DNA of 25,054 nt from Actinomycetota bacterium (GTDB taxonomy: Bacteria > Actinomycetota > AC-67): NCBI GenBank assembly GCA_041658565.1, contig JBAZZY010000035.1, positions 1 to 25,054 on the forward strand. The letters are read 5' to 3'. Each line of letters starts with the position of its first letter. Within the stretch, counting starts at the first letter, position 1. Shown piece by piece: positions 7,220-15,100 of this stretch. The notes beneath the pieces were generated by a model. The model was given only the letters and a program-made list of their open reading frames with translations. It was not told the origin of the DNA and ran no database searches. The position numbers and the translations under genes are program-made.

Positions 7220-8404
7220 ATGAGCGAAGCAGCACGACGTCCGCCCCCCTTGGTCGAGCCGGCGCCGGATCTTTCCAACCAGGAGATCCGGCGGTACTCG
7301 CGCCACCTCATCATTCCCGACATCACCATCGTCGGGCAGCGTCGATTGAAGAACGCCAAGGTGCTTTGCATCGGCGCGGGAGGACTCGGTTCGCCGGTGG
7401 CGATGTACCTCGCCGCCGCGGGTGTCGGGACCCTCGGCTTGGTCGACTTCGACGTGGTGGACGAGACCAACCTTCAGCGTCAGATCATTCACGGTCAGAC
7501 CGACATCGGGCGCAAGAAGCTTGACAGCGCGGCCGACTCGATCCGCGAGATAAATCCGGGCGTGAAGGTGATCAAGCACGATACGTTCGTGAGTTCGGAC
7601 AACGCGCTGGACCTGTTTCGGGACTACGACTTGATCGTGGATGGGTCGGACAACTTCCCGACTCGGTATCTGGTCAACGATGCCTGCGTGTTGCTCGGAA
7701 AGCCCTACGTGTGGGGGTCGATCTTCCGCTTCGATGGGCAGCTTTCGGTCTTCTGGGCCGAGTACGGCCCCTGCTACCGTTGCCTTTTCCCTGAGCCGCC
7801 TCCGCCGGGCATGGTTCCGTCCTGCGCCGAAGGTGGGGTCCTGGGCATGCTGTGCGGGACGGTTGGTTCGCTGCAGACGACCGAGGCCGTAAAGCTAATC
7901 ACCGGTGTCGGCGACTCGATGATCGGGCGGATGTTGGTCTACGACGCCCTCGAGATGAAGTTCCGCGAACTGAAGGTTCGCAAGGATCCTGAGTGCCCGG
8001 TCTGCGGGAAGAACCCCACCGTCACCGAACTGATCGACTACGAAGCGTTCTGCGGCGTGACCGAGGACGTTGCCCAGTTCGCGTCGCAACTCTCTCTGAC
8101 TCCGCAGGAGTTGAAGAACCTCATCGACTCGGGCGAGGAAGTCGCGATCATCGACGTGCGAGATCATCACGAGTGGGAGATCGTGCATTTCGAGGGCGCG
8201 AAACTGATCCCGATGAACGAGATCGTGGCGCGCGCGAGCGAGATCCCTCAGTCGGGCAACGTCGTGGTGCACTGCAAGGTCGGCGCGCGCTCGGCGGAGG
8301 TCCTGCGGTGGCTGCATGACATTGGGTTGACGCACACCAAGCATCTTGCGGGCGGCATCGATGCATGGGCGCGCCAAGTCGACTCAACTATGCCCAGGTA
8401 CTGA
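7220..8404 (+). CDS. moeZ: MoeZ/MoeB-type adenylyltransferase-sulfurtransferase with C-terminal rhodanese domain
   Basis: MoeZ-type proteins activate the C-terminal Gly-Gly of ubiquitin-like sulfur carriers (MoaD/ThiS/CysO types) by adenylation, then transfer sulfur through the rhodanese domain, for molybdopterin, thiamine or cysteine synthesis. The 394 residues divide into an E1-like domain (about 20-275) and a rhodanese domain (about 290-394). Visible motifs are the nucleotide loop GAGGLGSP at 52-59, DETNLQRQ at 81-88, zinc cysteines C185/C188 and C259/C262, the conserved C202 in PSCAEGGVLG, and the rhodanese cysteine C352 in HCKVGARS. Both domains look active. The ATG at 7220 has an AGAGGA Shine-Dalgarno sequence. 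No sulfur-carrier gene is nearby, so the pathway served is open. It converges on the minus-strand epimerase with a 16-bp gap. Confidence 0.93.
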   Translation: MSEAARRPPPLVEPAPDLSNQEIRRYSRHLIIPDITIVGQRRLKNAKVLCIGAGGLGSPVAMYLAAAGVGTLGLVDFDVVDETNLQRQIIHGQTDIGRKKLDSAADSIREINPGVKVIKHDTFVSSDNALDLFRDYDLIVDGSDNFPTRYLVNDACVLLGKPYVWGSIFRFDGQLSVFWAEYGPCYRCLFPEPPPPGMVPSCAEGGVLGMLCGTVGSLQTTEAVKLITGVGDSMIGRMLVYDALEMKFRELKVRKDPECPVCGKNPTVTELIDYEAFCGVTEDVAQFASQLSLTPQELKNLIDSGEEVAIIDVRDHHEWEIVHFEGAKLIPMNEIVARASEIPQSGNVVVHCKVGARSAEVLRWLHDIGLTHTKHLAGGIDAWARQVDSTMPRY

Positions 8405-8420
8405 GCGGTCGCAGTTCTGC

Positions 8421-9638
8421 CTATTGGATCGCGCCGGTCTCGATTAGCCATGCGACGGTTTCGGCCAGCCCGTCCCTGAAATCGGGGTAGTCGAACTCGA
8501 ATCCCAAGTCGCGGAGTTTGCGATTCGAGACCCAGATTCCGATGGTCAGATACGTGAGTTGACCGAGGTCGAGCACTCTGCTGCGGGTGTAGCCGGGGAA
8601 CCGCTTCTCCAGTGCCGCAGCCGTCTTCGCGACAGCCACGACGAACTGCTGCCAAACCGGCAGCGGAACTCCCGGAATGAAGTGGACCCTGCGTCCGAGT
8701 AGTCCGGCTGCGGTCTCGAATGCTTCGCGGTGTGTGAGTAGGTAACCATCGGAGAGGTTGTAGTCCTCGCCGATCGATTCAGGCCTCTCGGACAGAAACA
8801 CCGCCGCGCGCGCCACGTCTCGCACGTGGATATTGCCGCCGAACAAGAGGAACTTGCTCGCGGCCGGGTACACAGGAAGAACTCCCTCGGACAGCGCTAT
8901 CAGCAATCCGGTAACACCGTACGTCGAGCCCGGACCGTAGACGGGGGCCGGCCTCACAACGGTCACGGGCAGGCCGTGGTCGCGGTGGTGGCGCCACACG
9001 ATTTGTTCCTGCAGCCACTTGGAGCGGGAGTAGTCGTTCGAGAAGTACGTTCCCGCAGGCTTCTCTGCGTCCGTGTTCTTGGGCGTCGAGCGGTTCTCGG
9101 TCATCGGCTGGTTCGTGGGGTGTCGCTGCGGGCGACGGAACGTGGGGTCCTTTTGCCAGGGCCTGATCGCTTGATTCCACAGGAACTCGAGTGCGGAGCG
9201 GTGAGGTCGGCCTTCGAGGTGCGAGCCCGGGAAGTACGGGTGACCGTAGACGCCGCAAGTGGACCAGTGGATCATCCGCTCGATGCCGCCTTGTTGCGCG
9301 GCCGCCAGCAGGTTTGTGACCCCGTGGATGTTGACCCGTTCGAGCGCTTCCCAGGGGGCGGCGTAGTCGTACAGGGACGCCGTGTGGAATAGGCACCCGA
9401 CGTCACCCCCGGCGAACAGCGGAGCCAGCGTTTCAGGGCGGGTTAGGTCCGACGGGACCCACTCGACGCCGTCTCGTTCGTAGTCGAGGTCGAGTATCCG
9501 GCGCCGAGTTGCCTCCTCGGGATGGTTGTGTGCGCAGGGAAGGTCGGTCGCTCGAACACGGCGTCCCTGCTGTACCAACTGTTTCACTAGATGGCTTCCG
9601 ACGAACCCGCATGCCCCCGTGACCACGTCGATCTTCAT
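8421..9638 (-). CDS. NAD(P)-dependent epimerase/dehydratase (extended short-chain dehydrogenase family)
   Basis: This 405-residue protein has the Rossmann motif TGACGFVGSHL at 7-17, a conserved acidic residue in SDLTRPETL (64-72), the active-site Ser/Thr region HWSTCGVYG (124-132), and the catalytic Y203/K207 pair in YSRSK. The most similar groups by motif are nucleotide-sugar epimerases and 3-beta-hydroxysteroid dehydrogenase-like proteins, and the substrate cannot be assigned. About 60 residues (roughly 138-199, Pro/Arg/Thr-rich) separate the STCGVYG strand from YxxxK, longer than usual, which suggests an inserted loop. The start is the ATG whose complement is at 9636-9638, with GGAGAG 5-6 bases upstream. 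The frame extends further upstream but without family similarity. It is the only complete minus-strand gene here. Confidence 0.85.
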   Translation of the reverse strand: MKIDVVTGACGFVGSHLVKQLVQQGRRVRATDLPCAHNHPEEATRRRILDLDYERDGVEWVPSDLTRPETLAPLFAGGDVGCLFHTASLYDYAAPWEALERVNIHGVTNLLAAAQQGGIERMIHWSTCGVYGHPYFPGSHLEGRPHRSALEFLWNQAIRPWQKDPTFRRPQRHPTNQPMTENRSTPKNTDAEKPAGTYFSNDYSRSKWLQEQIVWRHHRDHGLPVTVVRPAPVYGPGSTYGVTGLLIALSEGVLPVYPAASKFLLFGGNIHVRDVARAAVFLSERPESIGEDYNLSDGYLLTHREAFETAAGLLGRRVHFIPGVPLPVWQQFVVAVAKTAAALEKRFPGYTRSRVLDLGQLTYLTIGIWVSNRKLRDLGFEFDYPDFRDGLAETVAWLIETGAIQ

Positions 9639-9675
9639 GCACTCTCCACTCAAGTAGTGAGATTGGCGATGCTCG

Positions 9676-9712
9676 GCTCTCGCGTGCCGGATGGGCACTA
9701 TAGGACGAGAGC
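9676..9712. promoter_or_regulatory. Nested inverted repeat overlapping the epimerase promoter (candidate operator)
   Basis: Outer arms are GCTCTCG (9676-9682) and CGAGAGC (9706-9712), perfect over 7 bp. Inner arms are GTGCC (9684-9688) and GGCAC (9694-9698), perfect over 5 bp around GGATG. The predicted minus-strand -10 (complement of 9697-9702) and start site (near 9690) lie inside the dyad. This is where a repressor would be expected to bind. It could equally form an RNA hairpin. Confidence 0.35.
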
Positions 9713-9727
9713 GCGGAAAACCGACAA
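9697..9727 (-). promoter_or_regulatory. Candidate promoter for the epimerase gene
   Basis: On the minus strand, TTGTCG (complement of 9722-9727) and TATAGT (complement of 9697-9702) are separated by 19 bp. The -10 is close to consensus and the spacer is slightly long. Transcription would start near 9690 and give a leader of about 50 nt before the epimerase ATG. Confidence 0.4.
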
Positions 9728-9851
9728 TACGCACACGGGGCGGGTTGGACGAAAGCATTCCGAGTCGGATAGAAGGGATGCCGTGCCTTGTAGGCGCGCG
9801 AAGGTCCGGCAAGCCATGTCTCGGGGGCGGAGGACAACCACAGGGAAACGT

Positions 9852-9877
9852 CGAATCTAGGATCGCGATCGGATTCG
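9852..9877. promoter_or_regulatory. Palindromic dyad upstream of the transporter operon (candidate operator)
   Basis: CGAATC (9852-9857) and GATTCG (9872-9877) flank the perfect palindrome GATCGCGATC (9861-9870). The 26-bp element lies 69 bp upstream of the binding-protein start. TAGGAT at 9858-9863, inside the dyad, could be a -10, but no -35 was recognised. An operator for a dimeric regulator is inferred, and no regulator gene is in the window. Confidence 0.35.
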
Positions 9878-9945
9878 CGTCGATGTCTGCGGCACGGCGG
9901 GATTCGAGAAGTGCACTGGCACGTCAGGGTTTCTCAGGGGAGCCG

Positions 9946-11370
9946 ATGGACCCAACCAACCGCCAGGACCGTTTGTTTTTCCGTTTGCTTGCTGCGGCGT
10001 GCGCGCTAACGCTGGCATTCGGAGCGCTCATCGCCGGCTATTACGGTGATCTTGGCGCGCGCTCTGCTGCGGCACCCGTCGCAGGAGACGGGTTTGTCGA
10101 CACCGGACCGCTTGATTCGACCGCCGCTTCCGGCGACGGTGGGACGGCCGGGGGTTCCGCGGCGGCAGCCAACTCGGGAGCGGTGCGCGGGGGTGCGCGA
10201 GAGGGGATCAATTCCCGGTCGCCCGACTCGAAGGCCGGAGTATCTCGCGGGTCGATCAAGATCGGCTCCATCTTCACCGAGACCGGGCCGTTCGACGGTC
10301 GGGCGGCTACCTACTCTGCGCGTGCGTACATCCAGATGATCAACGCTCAGGGTGGAGTCAACGGTCGCAAGATCGAGTTGATCTCCTACGATGATGGCTA
10401 CGACCCCACGCAAGGGCTCAACGCCGCGCGGCGACTGGTCGAGCAGGACAAGGTCTTCGCCATCGTCGGCTGGCTCGCGCCGAACACTGAACCCGCTGCG
10501 AGTGAGTACTTCGCCAAGGTCGGCATTCCTGTAATCGGCGGGCTTGGGGTCCCCCAGGAGTTCGGTCATCGGAACTTCTTCCCTGTGAGTGGGAATTTCG
10601 CGAAAGCCGGCGCAGGCCTTGCGCGGTTCCCTTGCGAGGCCGGCGTAAAGCATCCGGCGGTTGCCGTCGTGAACTTGTCGTATTCCGATCAGATGATTGA
10701 GGGTTTCAAACGGGGCATCGCGCGTTGCGACGGCGTAGAGCCGGTGACGTACGAGAAGATCGACGCCACGGAGACCAACTACAACGCAAAAGTTCTCAAT
10801 TGGCGCGCGATGGGCGCGGACTCGATTCTGGTCGGCCTCGACCCGATGAGTTACGTGCGGTTGTTCCAGGCACTGGCGCAGCAGAACTGGTACCCGCAGG
10901 TCTTCAGTTCCGGGTTCGCCGACAGCGAACGTAACGCGTACGTGTCGGACGTTTTGGAGAAGACGCACGCGATCAACCTCGAGAGCGAACTGCTCCCGTC
11001 GATTCACATGGATTTGCCCGGACCGCGACGCTACGTCGACAACTTGCATCGGTACTACCCCGGAACGACGATCGCAGCCCTGGCGGAGATGTCCTGGAGC
11101 GGAGCGCAAGTCTTCGTGGAGGGATTGCGGCGCGCAGGGGCCGAGCCGACGCGCGAGAGCCTGATTCGCGCGCTGGAGACCTTCCGAGAGGTCAAGCTCG
11201 ACTTGCTGTCGCCGGTCACATACTTGCCTGAAGATCATGATGCGGTGCGTTGCATCGAGGTTCAGGAGTGGAAATCAGGGGGCTGGAAGGACGTTTACCC
11301 GGACTGGCAGTGCTGGGATTATGACGCCCGGTTCTACCCCATCAAACGGCCGCCGAAGTCGTTCGGATAG
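9946..11370 (+). CDS. ABC transporter substrate-binding protein, branched-chain amino acid (LivK-like) family
   Basis: The 474-residue type 1 periplasmic-binding protein belongs to the Liv/HAAT systems. A hydrophobic N-terminal segment (about 10-31, FFRLLAAACALTLAFGALIAG) exports and probably anchors it. The cysteine at 19 lies too early in that segment and in too weak a context to be a clear lipobox. A Gly/Ser/Ala linker (about 40-90) leads into the binding fold at GSIKIGSIFTETGPFDGRA, the usual Liv entry strand. Later landmarks are the GLNAARRLVEQDKVFAIVG region and a C-terminal ADSILVGLDPMSYVRLFQAL helix. The start is set by AGGGGA before the ATG at 9946; the open frame further upstream is rejected. 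It is the first gene of the transporter operon, with a 5-bp gap to the permease. The ligand is unknown. Confidence 0.88.
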   Translation: MDPTNRQDRLFFRLLAAACALTLAFGALIAGYYGDLGARSAAAPVAGDGFVDTGPLDSTAASGDGGTAGGSAAAANSGAVRGGAREGINSRSPDSKAGVSRGSIKIGSIFTETGPFDGRAATYSARAYIQMINAQGGVNGRKIELISYDDGYDPTQGLNAARRLVEQDKVFAIVGWLAPNTEPAASEYFAKVGIPVIGGLGVPQEFGHRNFFPVSGNFAKAGAGLARFPCEAGVKHPAVAVVNLSYSDQMIEGFKRGIARCDGVEPVTYEKIDATETNYNAKVLNWRAMGADSILVGLDPMSYVRLFQALAQQNWYPQVFSSGFADSERNAYVSDVLEKTHAINLESELLPSIHMDLPGPRRYVDNLHRYYPGTTIAALAEMSWSGAQVFVEGLRRAGAEPTRESLIRALETFREVKLDLLSPVTYLPEDHDAVRCIEVQEWKSGGWKDVYPDWQCWDYDARFYPIKRPPKSFG

Positions 11371-11375
11371 GCGCC

Positions 11376-13394
11376 TTGAACACCGGCCTGTTCTTGTCGT
11401 TGACGATCCTGGGGATCGTCAACGGAGCCATGTACGCCCTTGGGGCGATGGGCATTGTTCTGGTCTACAAGACGACGCGCGTATTGAACTTCGCTCACGG
11501 CGCGATCGGAATGGCGGCCACGTTCGTTGCGTATCAGTTCGCGAACCTATGGCACGTGAATGTCATGATCTCAGTTCTGATTGCGGTCGCGTTCTCGGTG
11601 CTGCTCGGCGGCGTCGTTGAGCGGTTCACGATTCGGCCCCTTGAAGGGCGGCCTCCGCTCGTGAAGGTCGTCGTCACTCTCGGGTGGCTGCTTGTGCTGA
11701 CGAGCATTGTCGGGATCATCTGGGGTGCGAGCGCTTACCACCTGCCCGTGCAACTCGTCCCCAATGGGACAGTGCGGTTCCCCGGCGTATCAATCGACTA
11801 CGCGGAGATCATCGACCTGGTTGTCGCCGGATTGTTGACAGTCGGGCTCGCATCCTTCTTTCGGCGCGCGCAACTTGGCGTCGCGATGCGGGCCGTGGCC
11901 GACGATCCCTCCACGGCTCGGATCCTAGGGATCAAGGTTGATCGCGTGAACGCCGCCGCATGGGCGATGGGAAGTGGGCTCGCCGCGATTGCGGGGATCC
12001 TGCTGTCGCAGAAGGGCAAGGTCCCGCTGGATACGTATTCGTTGACGCTGGTGGTCATCTTCTCGTTTGCAGCAGCTTTGAGCGGCGGGTTGGTGAGCCT
12101 TCCCAAGGCCTTCGCGGCGGCGATCGCGCTCGGCGTTGTACAGTCGGTCGCGCCGAGCTTGCCGGGGATCAAGCAGCTCAACATCATGGGTTTGGCCGAC
12201 TTGCTGGCGCTCGGTGTCATCTTGTTCGCACTGCTTCGTCCGCGCTCGGCGTTGGTGCGGGCGGTGTCCCGAGAGGCGCCCGAGAGCGCCGGCGCGCGCC
12301 CTGCGCGACCGGCATCCGGTCGAAGCCCGGCGGCGCGGCGCGCGGCGGTCGTCGCGGGGATAGCTTTGGCGGCGGTTCTGCCGTTCGCGCTCAATGAGTA
12401 CGGCGCTTACACGCTGTCTCAGATCCTCGTGTTCGCCATCGCTCTTCTCGGGATGACCTTGATCACCGGATTGCTCGGGCAGCCCTCGTTGATGCACGCC
12501 GAACTCATGGGGTTCGGCGGGTTCCTCGCGGGCGCCCTCATCGCGCATTCCGGTATCGGGTTCTGGGTGGCGCTTCCTCTGTCGGTTGCGGCCGGGTACC
12601 TGCTCGGCATGCTCGTCGGACTCCCGGCACTTCGCATCCGCGGACTTGCTCTGGCGGTTGTGACGCTCGCGATCGCGCGCGTGTTTGATCAGTTCGTCTT
12701 CACGCTCAACTGGTTCTCCGGAGGCGTCGGGGGTCGCAGAGTGGACCGGCCGTCGATTCCGGGACTCAACCTCGCGTCGGACCGGGTGTACTTCCAGGTC
12801 TTGCTCGTTGCCTTCGTGGGCGTCGTGATGGTCGTGCTTTCGGTTCGCCGAGGCAGGATCGGGCGGATGTTCCAGTCGATCCGCGATGCGGAGTCGGGTG
12901 CTGCGGCATCCGGAGTGGCGGTTACGCGTGCGAAGCTCTTCGGGTTCTCGTTGGCATCGGCGATCGCCGCCCTCGCCGGCGCGTTGGGGGCGGGCCTCGA
13001 CCAGACGGTCACCATTCAGCAGTACCCGTGGACCAAGTCTTTGGTTCTGCTTGCGATCCTTACGATCATGGGATCTTCGAGCATTCAGGGCACCATCTAT
13101 GGGGCCGCCTTCATCGTGTTGTCGCCGCAAGTGCTGGAGGGGATTCCCGGACTTTCGTTCTTCCTCGGCAAAGAGGATCTGCGCCAGTTGGTCCCGCTGA
13201 TTTCCGGTGGCGCATTGGTGCTGCAAACGATTCTGGCGCCGCAGGGGCTGGTGCCCACCGTCGGCGCTGCTTTGGCTGGTGCGCGCGCCCGGTGGCCTCT
13301 CGGTTCTTTGACGCATCGCGGAATCGCGAATCCGGCGGATCGCGGGCCGCAACTCGAGTTCGAACTCGAGGCCGCTGCTGAGGGGGTGTCCTAG
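11376..13394 (+). CDS. Fused branched-chain amino acid-type ABC permease (LivH-LivM in one chain)
   Basis: This integral membrane protein of 672 residues forms both transmembrane halves of a Liv-type importer. The LivH-like half (about 1-290) has LGIVNGAMYALGAMGIVLVYKTTRVLNFAHG near its N-terminus and a cytoplasmic coupling loop at 163-186 (RRAQLGVAMRAVADDPSTAR). A charged Ala/Pro/Arg linker (about 290-322) joins the LivM-like half (about 323-640), which has GLLGQPSLMHAELMGFGG at 365-382 and its own coupling loop at 491-513 (RRGRIGRMFQSIRDAESG). Usually these are two genes. The start is probably the TTG at 11376, five bases after the previous stop. The next candidate, ATG 11430, would cut into the first conserved helix. 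The C-terminal 30 residues are polar and not conserved in the family. Confidence 0.88.
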   Translation: MNTGLFLSLTILGIVNGAMYALGAMGIVLVYKTTRVLNFAHGAIGMAATFVAYQFANLWHVNVMISVLIAVAFSVLLGGVVERFTIRPLEGRPPLVKVVVTLGWLLVLTSIVGIIWGASAYHLPVQLVPNGTVRFPGVSIDYAEIIDLVVAGLLTVGLASFFRRAQLGVAMRAVADDPSTARILGIKVDRVNAAAWAMGSGLAAIAGILLSQKGKVPLDTYSLTLVVIFSFAAALSGGLVSLPKAFAAAIALGVVQSVAPSLPGIKQLNIMGLADLLALGVILFALLRPRSALVRAVSREAPESAGARPARPASGRSPAARRAAVVAGIALAAVLPFALNEYGAYTLSQILVFAIALLGMTLITGLLGQPSLMHAELMGFGGFLAGALIAHSGIGFWVALPLSVAAGYLLGMLVGLPALRIRGLALAVVTLAIARVFDQFVFTLNWFSGGVGGRRVDRPSIPGLNLASDRVYFQVLLVAFVGVVMVVLSVRRGRIGRMFQSIRDAESGAAASGVAVTRAKLFGFSLASAIAALAGALGAGLDQTVTIQQYPWTKSLVLLAILTIMGSSSIQGTIYGAAFIVLSPQVLEGIPGLSFFLGKEDLRQLVPLISGGALVLQTILAPQGLVPTVGAALAGARARWPLGSLTHRGIANPADRGPQLEFELEAAAEGVS

Positions 13395-13395
13395 C

Positions 13396-14190
13396 GTGGC
13401 AGTCCTGGAGGTCTCGGGTGTTTCGCTTGCGTTCGGCGGGTTGCAGGCGCTCAAAGATGTTAACTGTCACGTGAACGCCGGTGAACTAGTCGGTTTGATC
13501 GGGCCGAACGGCGCGGGGAAGACGACGCTATTCAACGTTGTGAGCGGGTTTCTTTCACCCGATCAGGGATCGTTGCGCTTCGCCGGGCGCGAGATCGGCG
13601 GTCTGGCGCCGGACGAGCGTGCCAGGCTGGGCATTGCGCGAACGTTTCAGGCGGTTCGCGTGTTCCACAGCTTGACGGTGGAGGAAAACCTGCTTGTGCC
13701 TCAGGATGCGCGCGACCCGGCAAGCTTTGCCGCGTCGATCCTTCGAATGCCTTGGGCGCTCGTGCAGGAACGCAAGTCGCGCGAGCAGGTGCGCGGAATT
13801 GTGCACCTGCTGGATCTGGGCTCGGTGCTGGATCGGCCCGCCGGTGATCTGCCGCTGGGCCTTCGCCGCAAAGTGGAATTGGGGCGCGCGCTGGCATCGA
13901 AGCCGGAGTTGTTGTTGTTGGACGAATCCGCGTCGGGAATGGACACTCGCGAAACGCAGTCATTCGCTGCGGACTTGTTGCGAATCCGCGATCTCCTCGG
14001 AACCACGATCTTGCTGATCGAGCACGACGTCGCGCTGGTGATGGGAATCTGCGATTACCTGTATGTGTTGAACTTCGGGGAGATCATGGCTGAGGGACGG
14101 CCGGCGGACGTTCGCGCCGACCCCCGGGTCGTGGAGGCTTACTTGGGCGTGGAAGCGGCAGAGGAGGCCAATGTCCCTGCTCGCGCTTGA
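13396..14190 (+). CDS. livG: Branched-chain amino acid-type ABC transporter ATP-binding protein (LivG-like)
   Basis: This cytoplasmic ATPase is one of the two nucleotide-binding subunits of the Liv-type importer. Its 264 residues show Walker A GPNGAGKT (36-43), a degenerate signature LPLGLRRKVEL (152-162) that is normal for LivG in place of LSGGQ, Walker B LLLLDE (172-177), and the switch histidine H210 in LIEHD. The residue after the Walker B glutamate is Ser (DES) where Pro is usual. That position is not catalytic, so activity is expected. The GTG start at 13396 follows the permease stop by one base, and the 3' end overlaps livF by 20 bp, so the subunits are translationally coupled. Confidence 0.92.
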   Translation: MAVLEVSGVSLAFGGLQALKDVNCHVNAGELVGLIGPNGAGKTTLFNVVSGFLSPDQGSLRFAGREIGGLAPDERARLGIARTFQAVRVFHSLTVEENLLVPQDARDPASFAASILRMPWALVQERKSREQVRGIVHLLDLGSVLDRPAGDLPLGLRRKVELGRALASKPELLLLDESASGMDTRETQSFAADLLRIRDLLGTTILLIEHDVALVMGICDYLYVLNFGEIMAEGRPADVRADPRVVEAYLGVEAAEEANVPARA

Positions 14191-15100
14191 GGAAGTCGGC
14201 GTGTCGTATGGGGTAGTGCGCGCGCTTCATTCGCTGACGCTGGAGGTCGGCGAAGGAGAGGTCGTCGCACTGCTCGGCGCGAACGGAGCTGGGAAGTCCA
14301 GCACTTTGCGCGCAATCTCGGGAGTCGTGCGGTGCGACCGGGGTGCGATTCGGTTCAACGGTGAGCGCGTCGATCGCCTCGCGCCTGAACGCATTGCGGT
14401 GCTTGGGATCGCGCACTTGCCCGAAGGGCGGGGGATATTCCCGACGTTGACTGTCCGAGAGAACCTTGCGATGGGAGGGTACGGAGCCGGTCTTGCGCGA
14501 AGCAGGACGGCGTCGGAGACCGAGCGGGTAACCACGCTGTTCCCGGTCCTGCGTGAACGGATGGAGCAACTCGGAGGGACGCTGTCGGGCGGGCAGCAGC
14601 AGATGCTTGCCGTCGCGCGCGCCCTCATGAGCCGGCCGCGATTGCTGATGCTCGATGAGCTGTCCTTCGGTTTGGCGCCGACGCTCGTTCAAGAGCTGTT
14701 TGCCTATGTCGCAGACATCGCGCGTGAAGGCACGGCGGTCTTGCTCGTGGAACAGTTCGTCGCGCAAGCATTGCGCCTTGCCTCGCGCGCGTACGTGCTC
14801 GAGAAAGGACGGGTCGCCTTCGAAGGAGGCGCGAAGGACCTCGCGGCGCAGGGAACCGGTACCTATTACCTGGGACGCGAAGCCCGTGCGCCCGACGCGG
14901 CGCTCTTGGATTCCGCCCGGAACGAGCCGGTGACGGTGGGAGTCCCCGGAGGGCTGTGGAGAGATCTGGAGATCGCTGCCGCGAAGGCGGGGCGGAACCC
15001 GAGCGACCTTGTGCTCGACGCGGTTCGTGCGGCAGCCGCGGGCATCGGCGGCGGCAACGGCAGAGCAGCGCGCGTACCCAAGAAAGGGCGAGGACGATGA
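14171..15100 (+). CDS. livF: Branched-chain amino acid-type ABC transporter ATP-binding protein (LivF-like) with C-terminal ribbon-helix-helix-like extension
   Basis: This is the second ATPase of the importer. Residues 1-235 form a normal LivF domain: Walker A GANGAGKS (36-43), the LivF-typical HLPEGRGIFPTLTVRENL (82-99), signature LSGGQ (138-142), Walker B LLMLDE (158-163), and the family VEQ in place of a switch histidine (193-195). DELSFGLAP stands where DEPSLGLAP is usual. LivF proteins normally end near residue 235; here about 74 residues are added. Residues 252-290 look like a ribbon-helix-helix fold (strand PVTVGVP, helix GLWRDLEIAAAKAG, turn RNPSD, helix LVLDAVRAAAA), followed by a basic Gly-rich tail. 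The tail is an inference by pattern. The ATG at 14171 overlaps livG by 20 bp, and the stop overlaps the next ATG (ATGA). Confidence 0.9.
   Translation: MSLLALEEVGVSYGVVRALHSLTLEVGEGEVVALLGANGAGKSSTLRAISGVVRCDRGAIRFNGERVDRLAPERIAVLGIAHLPEGRGIFPTLTVRENLAMGGYGAGLARSRTASETERVTTLFPVLRERMEQLGGTLSGGQQQMLAVARALMSRPRLLMLDELSFGLAPTLVQELFAYVADIAREGTAVLLVEQFVAQALRLASRAYVLEKGRVAFEGGAKDLAAQGTGTYYLGREARAPDAALLDSARNEPVTVGVPGGLWRDLEIAAAKAGRNPSDLVLDAVRAAAAGIGGGNGRAARVPKKGRGR

Larger units (their letters stand above)
9639..9945. other. Divergent intergenic region between the epimerase gene and the transporter operon
   Basis: This 307-bp stretch has no convincing gene. It holds a candidate minus-strand promoter for the epimerase (9697-9727), a nested inverted repeat over that promoter (9676-9712), and a second dyad containing a perfect 10-bp palindrome (9852-9877) upstream of the transporter operon. 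A short open frame continuous with the downstream binding-protein gene exists but lacks coding character. AGGGGA (about 9935-9940) is the ribosome-binding site for the gene starting at 9946. Confidence 0.6.

Noticed and set aside
9691..9945. Upstream extension of the LivK-like gene
   Set aside because: The frame is open but has no ribosome-binding site, runs through the operator-like dyad, and would place the signal segment about 95 residues from the N-terminus.
9997..10002. Lipoprotein signal in the LivK-like protein (cysteine 19)
   Set aside because: Ala at -3 is a poor lipobox and the cysteine lies in the middle of the hydrophobic segment rather than after it.
11925..13454. Long minus-strand open frames opposite real genes (for example 11925-13454, 14084-15775, 10006-11238, 19346-20626, 4370-5467)
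   Set aside because: They are Arg/Pro/Ser-rich shadows typical of GC-rich DNA, with no motifs or ribosome-binding sites, and they lie opposite clearly recognised genes.
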